Below, piece after piece: positions 44,769 to 55,587 of a stretch of 64,000 nucleotides of DNA. Under the pieces are notes generated by a model, which was not told where the DNA came from, ran no database searches, and saw only the letters and a list, made by a program, of their open reading frames with translations. The stretch lies in assembly GCF_026261605.1 (NCBI RefSeq), contig NZ_CP102486.1, positions 4,526,001 to 4,590,000 of the forward strand, read 5' to 3'. The stretch comes from Dechloromonas sp. A34 (GTDB taxonomy: Bacteria; Pseudomonadota; Gammaproteobacteria; Burkholderiales; Rhodocyclaceae). How positions within the stretch are numbered: position 1 is the first letter of the stretch; the number at the start of each line of letters is the position of its first letter. The position numbers were made by a program, and so were the translations under genes.

Positions 44769-45380
44769 TCAGCCCGGCGTGCCCTGGCTGCGCAGCCAGG
44801 CCCGGTAAAGCTGCAAGGCAACGTAAGCATCGTTGGCGGCGTAGAGCACCTGGCGCTCGTTGAGCCGCGAACTGGCCCAGTTGCTGGTGCCGGTTTTCTT
44901 GGATTTCTGGAATTTCTGGCCGAAGAAGTGGGCGACCGCCACCTTGGCCCCCACCGTGCCGCGATGCCCCGGCCCGCGCAGGGTTTCGCCGAGATCGAGG
45001 ACGTTCTGTAGCGTCACGCCGAGCCGCGCCTTCAGCGCGCTGCGGTCGTTGCCGAGGCCGAAGCCGACTTTCAGCACCTGCGGCGACTCGAGAATGGCCT
45101 TCAGCGCCGTGTTGCCATGGGCGCGGGATACCGGGAACAGCCAGGCGTGGCGGTCGCTGGCCAGTTGCACGAGGTGCGGCCCGGTCGACACCTCACCCTT
45201 GAGGAAAGTCGGTTTCGATTCGGTGTCGAAGCCGATCGCATCGCTCGCCATCAGCGCCGCCTGCGCCTCGGCGGCCTGGGCTTCCGACTCGACCAGCGTC
45301 ACCTGATCGAGCCCGATGCCTTGGTAGAGCGGCAGGTCGGCCGTGCCCAGCTCGGCCCGGCTCATCACGACATCGCTCAC
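44769..45380 (-). CDS. 3'-5' exonuclease, RNase D-like (DEDDy)
   Basis: A 203-residue exonuclease domain. The DEDDy residues are visible: D-x-E in AIGFDTESKPTF, the second-motif Asp in GFGLGNDRSALKA, and Y-x3-D in LYAANDAYVALQLY. There is no HRDC domain, so it is shorter than RNase D. I place the start at GTG 45380, which overlaps the carboxylesterase stop as GTGA and has a G-rich Shine-Dalgarno; an ATG at 45365 is also possible. Substrate unknown. Confidence 0.82.
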   Translation of the reverse strand: MSDVVMSRAELGTADLPLYQGIGLDQVTLVESEAQAAEAQAALMASDAIGFDTESKPTFLKGEVSTGPHLVQLASDRHAWLFPVSRAHGNTALKAILESPQVLKVGFGLGNDRSALKARLGVTLQNVLDLGETLRGPGHRGTVGAKVAVAHFFGQKFQKSKKTGTSNWASSRLNERQVLYAANDAYVALQLYRAWLRSQGTPG

Positions 45381-46048
45381 GCCAGCCGCCCCCGCAGCCA
45401 GTCGCCGATCGCTTCGACTTCTTCCATGCAGACTGAATGCGGCATCGGGTATTCCTGCCAGTCGACGGCATGGCCGCGCTGCAGCATGAAGTCGCGGGCC
45501 TGCCGGCCGAGCGTCGGCGACACCACGTCGTCCTGGCTGCCATGGGCGCCGAAGATGGCGATCGCCCGGTTGGCTGCGGTGGCTTCGCGTTCGACCAGCG
45601 CCACCGAGGGCAGATAGGTCGACAGGGCGATGATCCCGGCCAGCGGCTCGGGGTGGGTCAGCGCCGTTGTGTAGGCGACCGCGCCGCCTTGCGAAAAGCC
45701 GGCCAGGAAGATGTTGGCGCAGGGAATGCCGCGAGCGTTTTCGCGGGCGATCAGCTGGCGAATGGCGGCCCGCGAATGGACGATGCCGGCCTCGTCGATC
45801 TTGCGGCTGGTGCTGTCCAGCGAAATGATGTCGTACCAGGCCGGCATCACGTAGCCGCCGTTGCAGGTGACCGGCATTTCCGGCGCATGCGGGAAGATGA
45901 AGCGGACACCGGGCGCTTCGGCCAGCCCGAGTTCGGGTACCACCGGCACGAAGTCCGAACCGTCGGCACCCAGGCCGTGCAGCCAGATCACCGCATATTG
46001 CGGCTTGCCGCCATGCTCGATTTCGATGCCCTGCAACAGTTCGCTCAT
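45377..46048 (-). CDS. carboxylesterase/phospholipase, alpha/beta hydrolase
   Basis: A 223-residue esterase of the YpfH/EstB type. Oxyanion region IWLHGLGADG, nucleophile elbow GFSQGGAVA (Ser about 117), catalytic Asp near GSQDDVVSP and His in MPHSVCMEE. Cytoplasmic; no signal peptide. It lies 9 bp after def and overlaps the exonuclease gene by 4 bp. Confidence 0.88.
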   Translation of the reverse strand: MSELLQGIEIEHGGKPQYAVIWLHGLGADGSDFVPVVPELGLAEAPGVRFIFPHAPEMPVTCNGGYVMPAWYDIISLDSTSRKIDEAGIVHSRAAIRQLIARENARGIPCANIFLAGFSQGGAVAYTTALTHPEPLAGIIALSTYLPSVALVEREATAANRAIAIFGAHGSQDDVVSPTLGRQARDFMLQRGHAVDWQEYPMPHSVCMEEVEAIGDWLRGRLA

Positions 46049-46057
46049 TGGATTCTC

Positions 46058-46579
46058 CTACGCCAATTCCGGGAAGAGTACATCGGTAAAGCCGAAGCGG
46101 GCCATGTCGCGGATTCGCATCGGGTAGAGCTTGCCGATCAGGTGGTCGCATTCGTGCTGGACGACCCGGGCGTGGAAGCCTTCTACGGTGCGGTCGATGG
46201 TCTCGCCCTGCGAGGTAAAGCCCTGGTAGCGGATGCGCGCCCAGCGCGGCACTTCGCCGCGCAGGCCGGGCACCGACAGGCAGCCTTCCCAGCCCAGTTC
46301 TTCTTCATCGGAGAGCGGCGTGATCACGGGATTGAGCAGCACGGTCATCGGCACGGCCTCGGCCTCCGGGTAGCGTTCGCTGTTCTCGAAACCGAAGATC
46401 ACGACCTGCAGCCCGACACCGATCTGCGGGGCGGCCAGGCCGACGCCGCCGGCGGCATTCATGGTGTCGAACATGTCCTCGATCAAGCCGGCCAGGGCCG
46501 GCGTAGCGAAGTCGACGACCGGTTTCGCCACCTCGAGCAGGCGATGATCGCCCATGCGCAACAGAGGTCTGACAGCCAT
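46058..46579 (-). CDS. def: peptide deformylase
   Basis: A 173-residue metalloenzyme that removes the formyl group from new proteins. The three motifs are complete: [10 protein letters not shown] (motif 1), [10 protein letters not shown] (motif 2, metal-binding Cys) and QHECDHLIG (motif 3, HExxH-type). Upstream the protein begins [21 protein letters not shown]. The ECDH variant is common in proteobacterial deformylases. This def is not next to fmt, so a second deformylase may exist elsewhere. Confidence 0.95.
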   Translation of the reverse strand: MAVRPLLRMGDHRLLEVAKPVVDFATPALAGLIEDMFDTMNAAGGVGLAAPQIGVGLQVVIFGFENSERYPEAEAVPMTVLLNPVITPLSDEEELGWEGCLSVPGLRGEVPRWARIRYQGFTSQGETIDRTVEGFHARVVQHECDHLIGKLYPMRIRDMARFGFTDVLFPELA

Positions 46580-46615
46580 CGCGGTATCCTCGCAGTTTTG
46601 AATACCTGCCAGTTT

Positions 46616-46861
46616 ATGGGATCACGCCGTACAAAAGGAATCATCCGCTGGCTGAAATGCCTGCTACCGGCTGCTCCGCAACCGCTTTCCGACATCGAGC
46701 AGGCACGCCGGCTGATCGCCGCCGTCGATCGCGGCGGCATTCCGCTGAACCCTGCCAAGGTCAATGCCATCGCCCGCAATCTCGGCCTCGAGGTGGCGAA
46801 AACGGCGGCGGTCGAGCAAACGATCGAACGCATCCGCCGCGCACTGAACCGGGCAAGTTGA
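46616..46861 (+). CDS. small conserved helical protein
   Basis: An 81-residue frame starting [21 protein letters not shown], then [34 protein letters not shown]. It is helical, with an IARNLGLEV segment resembling short betaproteobacterial hypothetical proteins. I do not recognise a function. The frame is open far upstream through def and the esterase on the other strand, but this ATG is the first that lies clear of those genes. Confidence 0.6.
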   Translation: MGSRRTKGIIRWLKCLLPAAPQPLSDIEQARRLIAAVDRGGIPLNPAKVNAIARNLGLEVAKTAAVEQTIERIRRALNRAS

Positions 46862-46978
46862 GCCACAAGGCGGTACACTGGCGGCCTCCGGCCCTCTTTT
46901 TTGCGGCCCTGTCACCCGGCGTCCGACGCCCCTGTGTGCCGCCTTTCCCTTGCGCCACAGGCATTCAAAGCTAATTCC

Positions 46979-47469
46979 ATGCACCCGATCCACGATGTTG
47001 ATGCCCTCATTCTTCTCGCAACGGCCCTTGCTTCCAAACGGCGGCCGGCGGAAATCGTCGAGATCATGGCGGCGATCGACCTGCTCCAGGACAATATTCC
47101 GACCGAAGCCAAACTGGTCGAAGCCTTTTCGCGCCTCGCCACCCACGGCCTGCTCAACGAGGTGGAAGGCCGTTTCGCGCTGACCCCGGAAGCCCAGAAG
47201 ATCATTCAGGCCCAGCCGCGCAAGGCCGACACCGCCGAACGCCTGTTCGGCATCAAGGATGGCCTCTCCATGCACAACGCCAAGGGCGAGTTCGCAGCCA
47301 TCGTGCTCACCGAGGAGGCCTTCCGCGCCGCCATCGTCGCCCACCGCGCAGCCGCCGCCAGTACCGCCAAGAACCTGCTGGTGCCCAAGCCGAAGCCGGA
47401 AGACAAATCCGTGCAGCGCCCCGGCCAGCGCCAGCGCAAGCCGATGCCGGCGGCGCGCCGCCGCAAGCC

Positions 47470-47473
<4 letters not shown>
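46979..47473 (+). CDS. hypothetical protein with basic tail, coupled to dbpA
   Basis: A 164-residue protein. The N-terminal about 80 residues look like a winged-helix (DALILLATALASKRRPAEI, EAFSRLATHGLLNEVEGRFALT); the C-terminus is basic and Pro/Arg-rich (QRPGQRQRKPMPAARRRKP), suggesting RNA or DNA binding. Its stop overlaps the TTG start of dbpA (TTGA), so the two are translated together and may work in the same RNA process. Family not recognised. Confidence 0.65.
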
Positions 47474-48885
<1,412 letters not shown>

Positions 48886-48970
48886 GGTTGAGGGGCACGC
48901 TGAACAGCGAAACCCGGCGATCGACTCCGCAAGTTGCCGGTCGTCCCCCCAGGCGCCGGGCAGCGTCCCG

Positions 48971-50896
48971 TCAATAGAGCCGAATGGCGGTGTCGAAGTG
49001 CCAGGTCCGACGGATCTCGACCACGTCGAAGTCGCGGGCAAGCGCCGGCTGGAACGGTAGATAGGGCGTCTGGTTGTGCACGATGCGGCGTATCGCATCA
49101 TCGATCGCGGCCACGCCGCTCGAGCGAACAATTGTTACGGACTCGACCGAGCCGTCGCTGCGAATGGCCACTGTCACAATGGGATCGCTGTGCGGCTGCT
49201 TCGCCGCTTCGCGCACCATGTCGAACCCCATACTAAAGTGGATCTTCCGGCCCCAGGCTTCCGCGTACAAAACGAGTTCGGCGTTGGCGTCGGAGCGCCC
49301 GAAGAGCCTGCCCCGGCGGAAGCCGCTCGACGACGGTGAGCGTTCCCTAGCCGCCTGAGCCGCTTCACGGCGAGCGGCTTCCTCGTCGAGTTGGCGTCCC
49401 ATCGCCCGCCGCGCAGCATCCCGTCGCGCATCCTGCTCCCGCTTGGCCTCCGCCTGCGCTGATTCCTGACGTGCCGACTCCTGACGAGCGGCGGCTTGGC
49501 GTTCGCTCTCCTGGCGTTCGGACTCCTGTCGCACAGACTCGGCCCGCGCTGCTTCCTGCCGTGCTGCTTCCTGCCGTGCTGCTTCCTGCCGTGCTGCTTC
49601 CTGCCGTGCTGCTTCCTGCCGTGCTGCTTCCTGTCGTGCTGCTTCCTGTCGTGCTGCTTCCTGACGCACTGCTTCCTGACGCACTGCTTCCTGACGCACT
49701 GCTTCCTGCCGTGCTGCCTCCTGCCGTGCGGCTTCCTGCCGTGCCGCCTCCTGCCGTGCCGCCTCCTGCCGTGCCGCCTCCTGCCGTGCCGCCTCCTGCC
49801 GTGCCGCCTCCTGCCGTGCTGCCTCCTGTCGCGCTGCTTCCTGACCTGCCAGCTCCTGTTGAGCGACTGCTTGTCGTGCACTCTCCTGGCGTTGGGCCTC
49901 CTGTCGCACAGACTCAGCCCGTGCTGCTTCCTGTCGCGCAACCTCCTGCCGTACCAGCTCCTGTCGAGCGCCTGCTTGTCGTGCGCTCTCCTGGCGTTCG
50001 GTCTCCAGTCGAACAGACTCGGCCCGTGCCGCCTCCTGACGCACTGCTTCCTGACCGGCCAGTTCCTGGCGAGCGGCTGCTTGTCGTGCGCTCTCCTGAC
50101 GCTCAGTCTCCAGTCGCACAGACTCTGCCTGTGCCGCCTCCTGACGCACAGATTCCTCGGCGACGCGCTCCTGCGTCTGCTGGTCGATTCGGGCCTGTGC
50201 TGCCCCCTCAGCATCTTCTGGCGCTGCCGAGACGGCAGGCGGCGGCTCAGACGGCGCAGGAGGCACGACGAATTCGGCCTCTGTGGACTGCTCCAGGGCG
50301 ATCACGGCGGGAAAAGGTTTCGGTTGGGGCGGCGAATCGGCAAGCACTTCAGCAGGCGTGTTCGCAGGGACTTTGGCGGTCGCTGCCTTCGGCCTCGGGC
50401 TGGCCTTCGCTGTCGACGTACTCCGCGGCACTATCGCCGGGGACGGCCGCTCCACGGGCGGCTCGGGAGACTTGAAGGTGACAACCGCTGGCCCAGCGGC
50501 CACGGTTTGCTCGTTCGCTACCGGCGGTAGCGGCAGGGGATCAGACGTGATAGTGGGCGTCGACTCGGCGACCGGTGCCGGAATGAGAACGACGCGCAGA
50601 TCCGGCACTTCGATCCGTCGATCCTGCCAGGGGAAGGAAAAGCCCGGAAGCCCGAATTCCTGACCGCCGAAGGTCAGGCTGAACAGCAGTGCGTGGAATA
50701 GCAGGGAAAGCAGCAGCGGAATGAAGAGTCGCCGGCCCTCGGGGCTCGCACGACGAACCGGCTGCAAGCCGCGGCCGGCAGCATGCGTAGCGGATGCTAC
50801 AAGTGGATCGGATGGCAGATCCGGTGCGGCGCCAGACTCTATCGAATTCAAGCGCACACCACCATCGCGGCCCGGTACATCGCCCACGCCAAGCAC
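48971..50896 (-). CDS. TonB/TolA-like energy transducer with long repetitive stalk
   Basis: A 641-residue bitopic protein. An N-terminal cytoplasmic stretch (about 1-55) precedes a TM helix (about 57-75, FIPLLLSLLFHALLFSL). Then comes a Pro-rich periplasmic segment (about 90-220), a very long Glu/Gln/Ala/Arg repeat stalk (about 225-500), and a C-terminal TonB-like domain (about 555-641: DPIVTVAIRSDGSVESVTIV, AAIDDAIRRIV, RTWHFD). It would span the periplasm and couple an inner-membrane motor to an outer-membrane partner. The start is uncertain; the N-terminal extension is longer than usual for TonB. No exbB/exbD lies next to it. Confidence 0.8.
   Translation of the reverse strand: MLGVGDVPGRDGGVRLNSIESGAAPDLPSDPLVASATHAAGRGLQPVRRASPEGRRLFIPLLLSLLFHALLFSLTFGGQEFGLPGFSFPWQDRRIEVPDLRVVLIPAPVAESTPTITSDPLPLPPVANEQTVAAGPAVVTFKSPEPPVERPSPAIVPRSTSTAKASPRPKAATAKVPANTPAEVLADSPPQPKPFPAVIALEQSTEAEFVVPPAPSEPPPAVSAAPEDAEGAAQARIDQQTQERVAEESVRQEAAQAESVRLETERQESARQAAARQELAGQEAVRQEAARAESVRLETERQESARQAGARQELVRQEVARQEAARAESVRQEAQRQESARQAVAQQELAGQEAARQEAARQEAARQEAARQEAARQEAARQEAARQEAARQEAARQEAVRQEAVRQEAVRQEAARQEAARQEAARQEAARQEAARQEAARQEAARQEAARAESVRQESERQESERQAAARQESARQESAQAEAKREQDARRDAARRAMGRQLDEEAARREAAQAARERSPSSSGFRRGRLFGRSDANAELVLYAEAWGRKIHFSMGFDMVREAAKQPHSDPIVTVAIRSDGSVESVTIVRSSGVAAIDDAIRRIVHNQTPYLPFQPALARDFDVVEIRRTWHFDTAIRLY
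49548..49848. repeat. 15-bp tandem repeat tract (about 20 units) in the TonB-like gene
   Basis: The unit GCTGCTTCCTGCCGT (plus strand) repeats with small changes about 20 times and encodes the five-residue unit Arg-Gln-Glu-Ala-Ala/Val in the minus-strand protein. Beyond it, to about 50150, a larger 105-bp (35-residue) unit repeats about three times. Copy number is likely to vary between strains. Confidence 0.9.
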
Positions 50897-51224
50897 AAAT
50901 CCAGGGACTTCGACCGGATCGAAGCTTTCATGAACCGGACACCAAGGCCCGCAGATGAATTGATATTCATGCTTCGATTATGCGGTCAGAATCAAGCGGC
51001 CTGCAACGAAACGATGTTGGCCGGGTCCGCATAACGGTTGCATCATCTTCCCGATGATCGGCAGCCTAATGACCAGTTCGCCACCATTGCTCATGAAATG
51101 GTCACGGCGCCCTCTGGTCAATTGAATTAACTAGGAGATCTACCTTTTAACAGCGGTACTTTAGTATTTGTCAGTCAATGCATTGGCACGCCCTCGCTCC
51201 CCAAGCGGCCGAAGCGCGGCGCGT
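50897..51224. other. intergenic stretch, no gene seen
   Basis: About 330 bp between the TonB-like gene and the acyl-CoA synthetase. It is more AT-rich near 51120-51180. I see no convincing gene or RNA. It must hold the TonB-like gene's promoter and the end of the long minus-strand aau transcript, but no clear T-tailed hairpin is visible. Confidence 0.5.
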
Positions 51225-52915
51225 TCACGCCGTTTTTTCCTCCTCCAGCCCCAGCGCCTCGGCAATCTGGCGGCGCAGGATGAATTTCTGGATCTTGCCG
51301 GTCACCGTCATCGGCAGGGCGTCCATGAAACGCACGTAGCGCGGCACCTTGTAATGGGCGATCTCGCCGCGGCAAAAATCGCGGATCTCCTCTTCCGTCG
51401 CCGTCATTCCCGGCCGCAGAATGATGCAGGCGCAGAGCTCTTCGCCGTACTTCGGATCGGGTACTCCGACGCACTGGACATCCTGAATCTTCGGATGGCC
51501 GTAGAGGAATTCCTCGACCTCGCGCGGATAGATGTTCTCGCCGCCCCGGATCACCATGTCCTTGGCGCGACCGACGATGTTGCAATAGCCTTCGGCATCG
51601 ATCACCCCGAGGTCGCCGGTATGCATCCAGCCGCCGCTGTCGATCGCTTCCGCGGTACGCTCGGGGTCGCCCCAGTAGCCCTGCATCACCGAATAGCCGC
51701 GGACCAGCAGCTCGCCTTTCTGGCCGCGGGCAACGCTGTGGCCCGCGCTGTCTACCACCTTGCATTCGACATGCGGCTGAATCCGACCCACGGTCGAAAC
51801 CCGGCGCGCCATCGGATCGTCGCAGGAGCTCTGAAAACTGACCGGCGAAGTTTCGGTCATGCCATAGGCGATGGTCACCTCATCCATGTGCATCTGCTCG
51901 ATGACCCGCTTCATGACTTCGACCGGACAGGGCGAACCGGCCATGATGCCGGTCCGCAGGCAGCCCAGATCGAAGGTGGCGAATTGCGGATGGTCGAGGA
52001 TGGCGATGAACATCGTGGGAACGCCATGCAGGGCCGTACACCGCTCGGCCTGGACTGTCTCCAGCACAGCGGCGGCATCGAAGCCTTCGCCGGGGAAGAC
52101 CATGGCCGCCCGTGGGCCAGACAGGCGAGGTTGCCGAGCACCATGCCGAAACAGTGATAGAGCGGCACGGGGATGCACAGCCGGTCGTGCTCGGTCAGGC
52201 GCATCGCCTCGCCGATGAAAAAGCCGTTGTTGAGAATGTTGCGGTGGGTCAGGGTCGCCCCCTTGGGCGCCCCGGTCGTCCCCGAGGTGAACTGGATGTT
52301 GATCGGATCCTCCGTCCCCAGCGTCGTGCCGACCCGGGCCAGTTCGGCAAGGGCAGCCGCCGACGGCGGTCGCAGCAGATCCGGGAAATTGCCCATGCCG
52401 GCCGATTGTTCCGCGCCGAGGCGGATCACCATCTTCAAGCCGGGGAGTTTGGCGGCGGCCAGCGCCCCGGCGGCGCAAGTTTCCAGTTCCGGTGCCAGGG
52501 AGCGCAGGATATCCAGGTAATCGCTGCTCTTGAAGCTCGGCGCCAGGATCAGCGCCGTGCAACTCACCTTGTTGAGGACATATTCCAGTTCGTGGCGACG
52601 ATAGGCCGGATTGATGTTGACCAGCACCAGGCCGGCCTTGGCCGTGGCGAACTGGGTGAGCACCCACTCGCTGCAGTTTTGCGCCCAGATGCCGATGCGC
52701 TCGCCGGGCCGCAACCCCGACTGCAGGAGGTTGGCCGCCAGGGCATCAACGCGGGCCGCGAACTCGCGGTAAGTCCAGCGCACGCCCTGATGGCGAACGA
52801 CCAGCGCCTCGCGTTCGGGCCAGCGGGCGGCCACCCGGTCGAAATAGCAGCCGATGGTGGATTCGATCAGCGGAACGTCGGTCGCCCCGCGGACAACACT
52901 CTCTGCGGTTTCCAT
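51225..52915 (-). CDS. AMP-binding acyl-CoA synthetase, frameshifted as read
   Basis: ANL-family enzyme that adenylates a carboxylic acid and forms its CoA thioester. P-loop [11 protein letters not shown], then [23 protein letters not shown], the hinge [16 protein letters not shown] and the catalytic Lys in VTGKIQKF. The frame breaks near 52110: the N-terminal half ends ...CLAHGR and the rest ([12 protein letters not shown]...) is one frame over. Adding one C at the CCC run 52109-52111 restores a 563-residue enzyme. GGGAGG precedes the ATG at 52915. It lies 14 bp after the aldehyde dehydrogenase; I infer that it activates the acid made from the amine-derived aldehyde. Confidence 0.85.
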
Positions 52916-52929
52916 GAGACCTCCCGGTG

Positions 52930-54438
52930 TCAGACGGCCATGAACACGGACTTCTGCTCGAGGTAACCGTCCAGCGCCGCCCTTCCCATTTCCTTGCCGA
53001 ATCCGGACTGCTTGTAGCCGCCGAAGGGCATGGCCGGGTCGAGCAGGTTGTGGCAATTGACCCAGACCGTCCCCGCCTTGATCTTGGGAATCAGGCGATG
53101 CACCTTGGACAGGTCGTTCGACCAGATGCTGGCGCCCAGACCATAGGGCGTGTCGTTGGCCCAGGCCGCGACCTGGTCGAGATCGTCGTAAGGCATGGCG
53201 ACGACCACCGGCCCGAAAATTTCCTCCTGCACGACACGCGCCTTCTGGTCGACCCGGGTCATCACCGTCGGCTGGACGAAATAGCCGATGTCGGTGGCCC
53301 GGCCGCCGCCGGTGACGACTTCGCCCCCCTGCTGACGGCCGATGTCGATATAGGAGCAGACGCGTTCCATCTGCTCCTGCGAGACCAGCGGCCCCATCTG
53401 GGCCAGCGGATCGAGACCGTGGCCGATCTTCAGCGCCCTGGCCTGATCGGCGAGGTCGGCGACCACCCGGTCGAAATTCTTCTTGTGCACGTAGAGCCGC
53501 GAACCCGCGCAGCAAACCTGGCCCTGATTGAAGTAGATGGCCTGGGCGGCACCGGCCGCGGCGACGGCGGGATCGCAGTCTTCGAGGACGATGACCGGCG
53601 ACTTGCCCCCGAGTTCGAGGGTAACGCGGGCCATGTTGTCCATGGCGGCCTTGCCGATCAGCTTGCCGACCTCGGTCGACCCGGTGAAGGTGATCTTGTT
53701 CACGCCGGGATGCCGGGTCAGCGGGGCGCCGGCGGCAATGCCGTCGCCGGTCACGACATTGACCACGCCGGCCGGATAGCCGGCCTCCTGGATCAGCTCG
53801 CCGAGGAAGAGCGCCGACAGTGGCGTCTGTTCGGCCGGCTTGAGTACTACCGTGCAGCCGGTGGCGAGCGCCGGACCGAGCTTCCAGCAGGCGAGCAGCA
53901 GCGGGAAATTCCAGGCGACGATGGCGGCCACCACCCCGACCGGTTCGCGCCGGGTGTAATTGACGAATTCGGCGTTGGGCATGAAGGGCACCGAAACATC
54001 CACGGTGCTGCCTTCGATCTTGGTCGCCCAGCCGGCCATGTAGCGCAGGTAGCTAACGCTCAGGCCGACATCGACGGCCTGCGCGATGGCGGCCGATTTG
54101 CCGTTGTCGAGGGATTCGATTTCGGCCAGGGTGCGGGCGTTCTGTTCCATGAGGTCGGCCAGGCGCAGCAGCAGGCGTTCGCGCTCGGCCGGCTTCATGC
54201 GGCTCCACGGGCCGCTCTCGAAGGCTTTGCGGGCGGCGGCCACGGCTGCATCGACGTCGGCCGGCTGGCCGGCGGCGACGGTGGCGATGACGGCCTCGCT
54301 GGCCGGGTTGATGACGGCCAGCGTCTGGCCACCGGCGGCCTCCACCCACTGTCCGCCGATCAGCATGCGATGCTTGCCCCGGGCCAGAAAGTCGCGGGTC
54401 TTGGTGGTCAGCTGATCCTTGAGATCGTTGAGTTGCAT
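52930..54438 (-). CDS. aldehyde dehydrogenase family protein (phenylacetaldehyde dehydrogenase-like)
   Basis: A 502-residue NAD(P)-dependent aldehyde dehydrogenase. PWNFP-type motif VAWNFPLLL, NAD-binding FTGSTEVGK, catalytic Glu275 in LELGGKSP and catalytic Cys309 in FNQGQVCCAGSR. No signal peptide, so cytoplasmic. In the aau operon the expected substrate is the aromatic aldehyde released by the amine dehydrogenase, giving the acid. Substrate specificity cannot be read from the sequence. Confidence 0.9.
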   Translation of the reverse strand: MQLNDLKDQLTTKTRDFLARGKHRMLIGGQWVEAAGGQTLAVINPASEAVIATVAAGQPADVDAAVAAARKAFESGPWSRMKPAERERLLLRLADLMEQNARTLAEIESLDNGKSAAIAQAVDVGLSVSYLRYMAGWATKIEGSTVDVSVPFMPNAEFVNYTRREPVGVVAAIVAWNFPLLLACWKLGPALATGCTVVLKPAEQTPLSALFLGELIQEAGYPAGVVNVVTGDGIAAGAPLTRHPGVNKITFTGSTEVGKLIGKAAMDNMARVTLELGGKSPVIVLEDCDPAVAAAGAAQAIYFNQGQVCCAGSRLYVHKKNFDRVVADLADQARALKIGHGLDPLAQMGPLVSQEQMERVCSYIDIGRQQGGEVVTGGGRATDIGYFVQPTVMTRVDQKARVVQEEIFGPVVVAMPYDDLDQVAAWANDTPYGLGASIWSNDLSKVHRLIPKIKAGTVWVNCHNLLDPAMPFGGYKQSGFGKEMGRAALDGYLEQKSVFMAV

Positions 54439-54533
54439 GGTTGGTCTCCTGATTTTTGTGCAGGCGAGTGCCTGCTTGTGGTCAAAGCATCACGCCTCGG
54501 GCAGCGCCCGCGGCATCGTCAAAACGGGTGAAA

Positions 54534-55574
54534 TCAGTGTCCGGACACGACGCCGAGCACCGAGAAAAGCACGTCGCCGGCCGGCCCGGCGGCAACGCTG
54601 GTCAGCCCGGCGCGATCGGGACGCACGCTGGCCTCGAACTTCTGGCCCTCGTCCTCACTGCTGACCCAGACGGCAGCCTGGCCGCTGGGCGGGGAAAAGC
54701 GCGGCGGCATGCCCTGCCGGCTGCCGCCGCTCAGCGAGACACCGCCAGCCCCGACGACATGCACACTGCCATCGGGGTGCTGGATGATGGCGGTCAGCGA
54801 CTGCTGGGTGCCGCTGGCGATTTCCTTCCAGCTCAGGCCGCGATCCACGCTGCGATAGAGATGGCCACGCAGTCCGGCCATCAGCAGGGAGCCGTCGCGC
54901 AGGGCCAGCCCGGTCCAGAAGGAGCCTTTGTTGTCGGTCTGGATCAGCCGCCAGGTCGCGCCATTGTCCTCGGAGCGCAGGATGGCGCCGGCCTCGCCGG
55001 CCACCAGCAACAAGCCGCCGCCGGCCGGAACGATCTGCAGCAGGTGGATTTCTCCCGCCTCACCGTCGATCAGGCGCCGTTCCTGCCAGGTCTTGCCCGA
55101 ATCCATGGTTTCCAGGGCCAGGCCGAACTGGCCGACCGCCAGGCCGTGGGTGGCATTCTCGAACCACACGGAAAGCAGGACACGCTCCTTGCCGCGCTCT
55201 TCGCGCAGGACCTGCCAATGCTCGCCGCCATCGCCGGTACTGAGGATGGTGCCGTCATGGCCGGCGGCCCAGCCCCGCTTGTTGTCGATGAAATGGACGC
55301 TGGTCAGCGGTGCCCGGGTCGGAACGGCGGCGGCCTGGCGAAAGCTCTTGCCGTCGTCAGAGAGGATGACGAAGCCATGGTCGCCGACGGCGACGATACG
55401 TTTGCCGGCCAGGGCCGAGGCGAAGATCGGCGCCTTTTCGGGGTGGATCAGCCGGGGTGCGCTGCGCAGGCCATCGGCCACGGCGGTCGGCTTGTCGGCG
55501 GCTGTTGCGGCGCTGCTGGCGGCCAGCGCCAGGGTGGTGATGGCCAGGCAGAGGGAAATGAATTGACGCTTCAT
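54534..55574 (-). CDS. YCF48-related beta-propeller protein, exported
   Basis: A 346-residue protein with a signal peptide (about 1-26) followed by repeated bladed units of the YCF48/BNR type: GWAAGHDGTILSTGDGGEHW, GLAVGQFGLALETMDSGKTW, GAILRSEDNGATW, GHLYRSVDRGLSW. It is probably periplasmic. Such proteins often sit beside RND permease, DUF1302 and DUF1329 genes in hydrophobic-substrate catabolic clusters; the biochemical role is unknown. Confidence 0.85.
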   Translation of the reverse strand: MKRQFISLCLAITTLALAASSAATAADKPTAVADGLRSAPRLIHPEKAPIFASALAGKRIVAVGDHGFVILSDDGKSFRQAAAVPTRAPLTSVHFIDNKRGWAAGHDGTILSTGDGGEHWQVLREERGKERVLLSVWFENATHGLAVGQFGLALETMDSGKTWQERRLIDGEAGEIHLLQIVPAGGGLLLVAGEAGAILRSEDNGATWRLIQTDNKGSFWTGLALRDGSLLMAGLRGHLYRSVDRGLSWKEIASGTQQSLTAIIQHPDGSVHVVGAGGVSLSGGSRQGMPPRFSPPSGQAAVWVSSEDEGQKFEASVRPDRAGLTSVAAGPAGDVLFSVLGVVSGH

Positions 55575-55587
55575 GATGGCTTCCGGA

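Noticed and set aside
49471..50530. Long Leu/Pro/Cys-rich plus-strand frames and a possible CRISPR array in the repeat tract
   Set aside because: The repeat unit is 15 bp with no spacers and encodes a helical stalk in the minus-strand TonB-like gene; the plus-strand frames are shadows.
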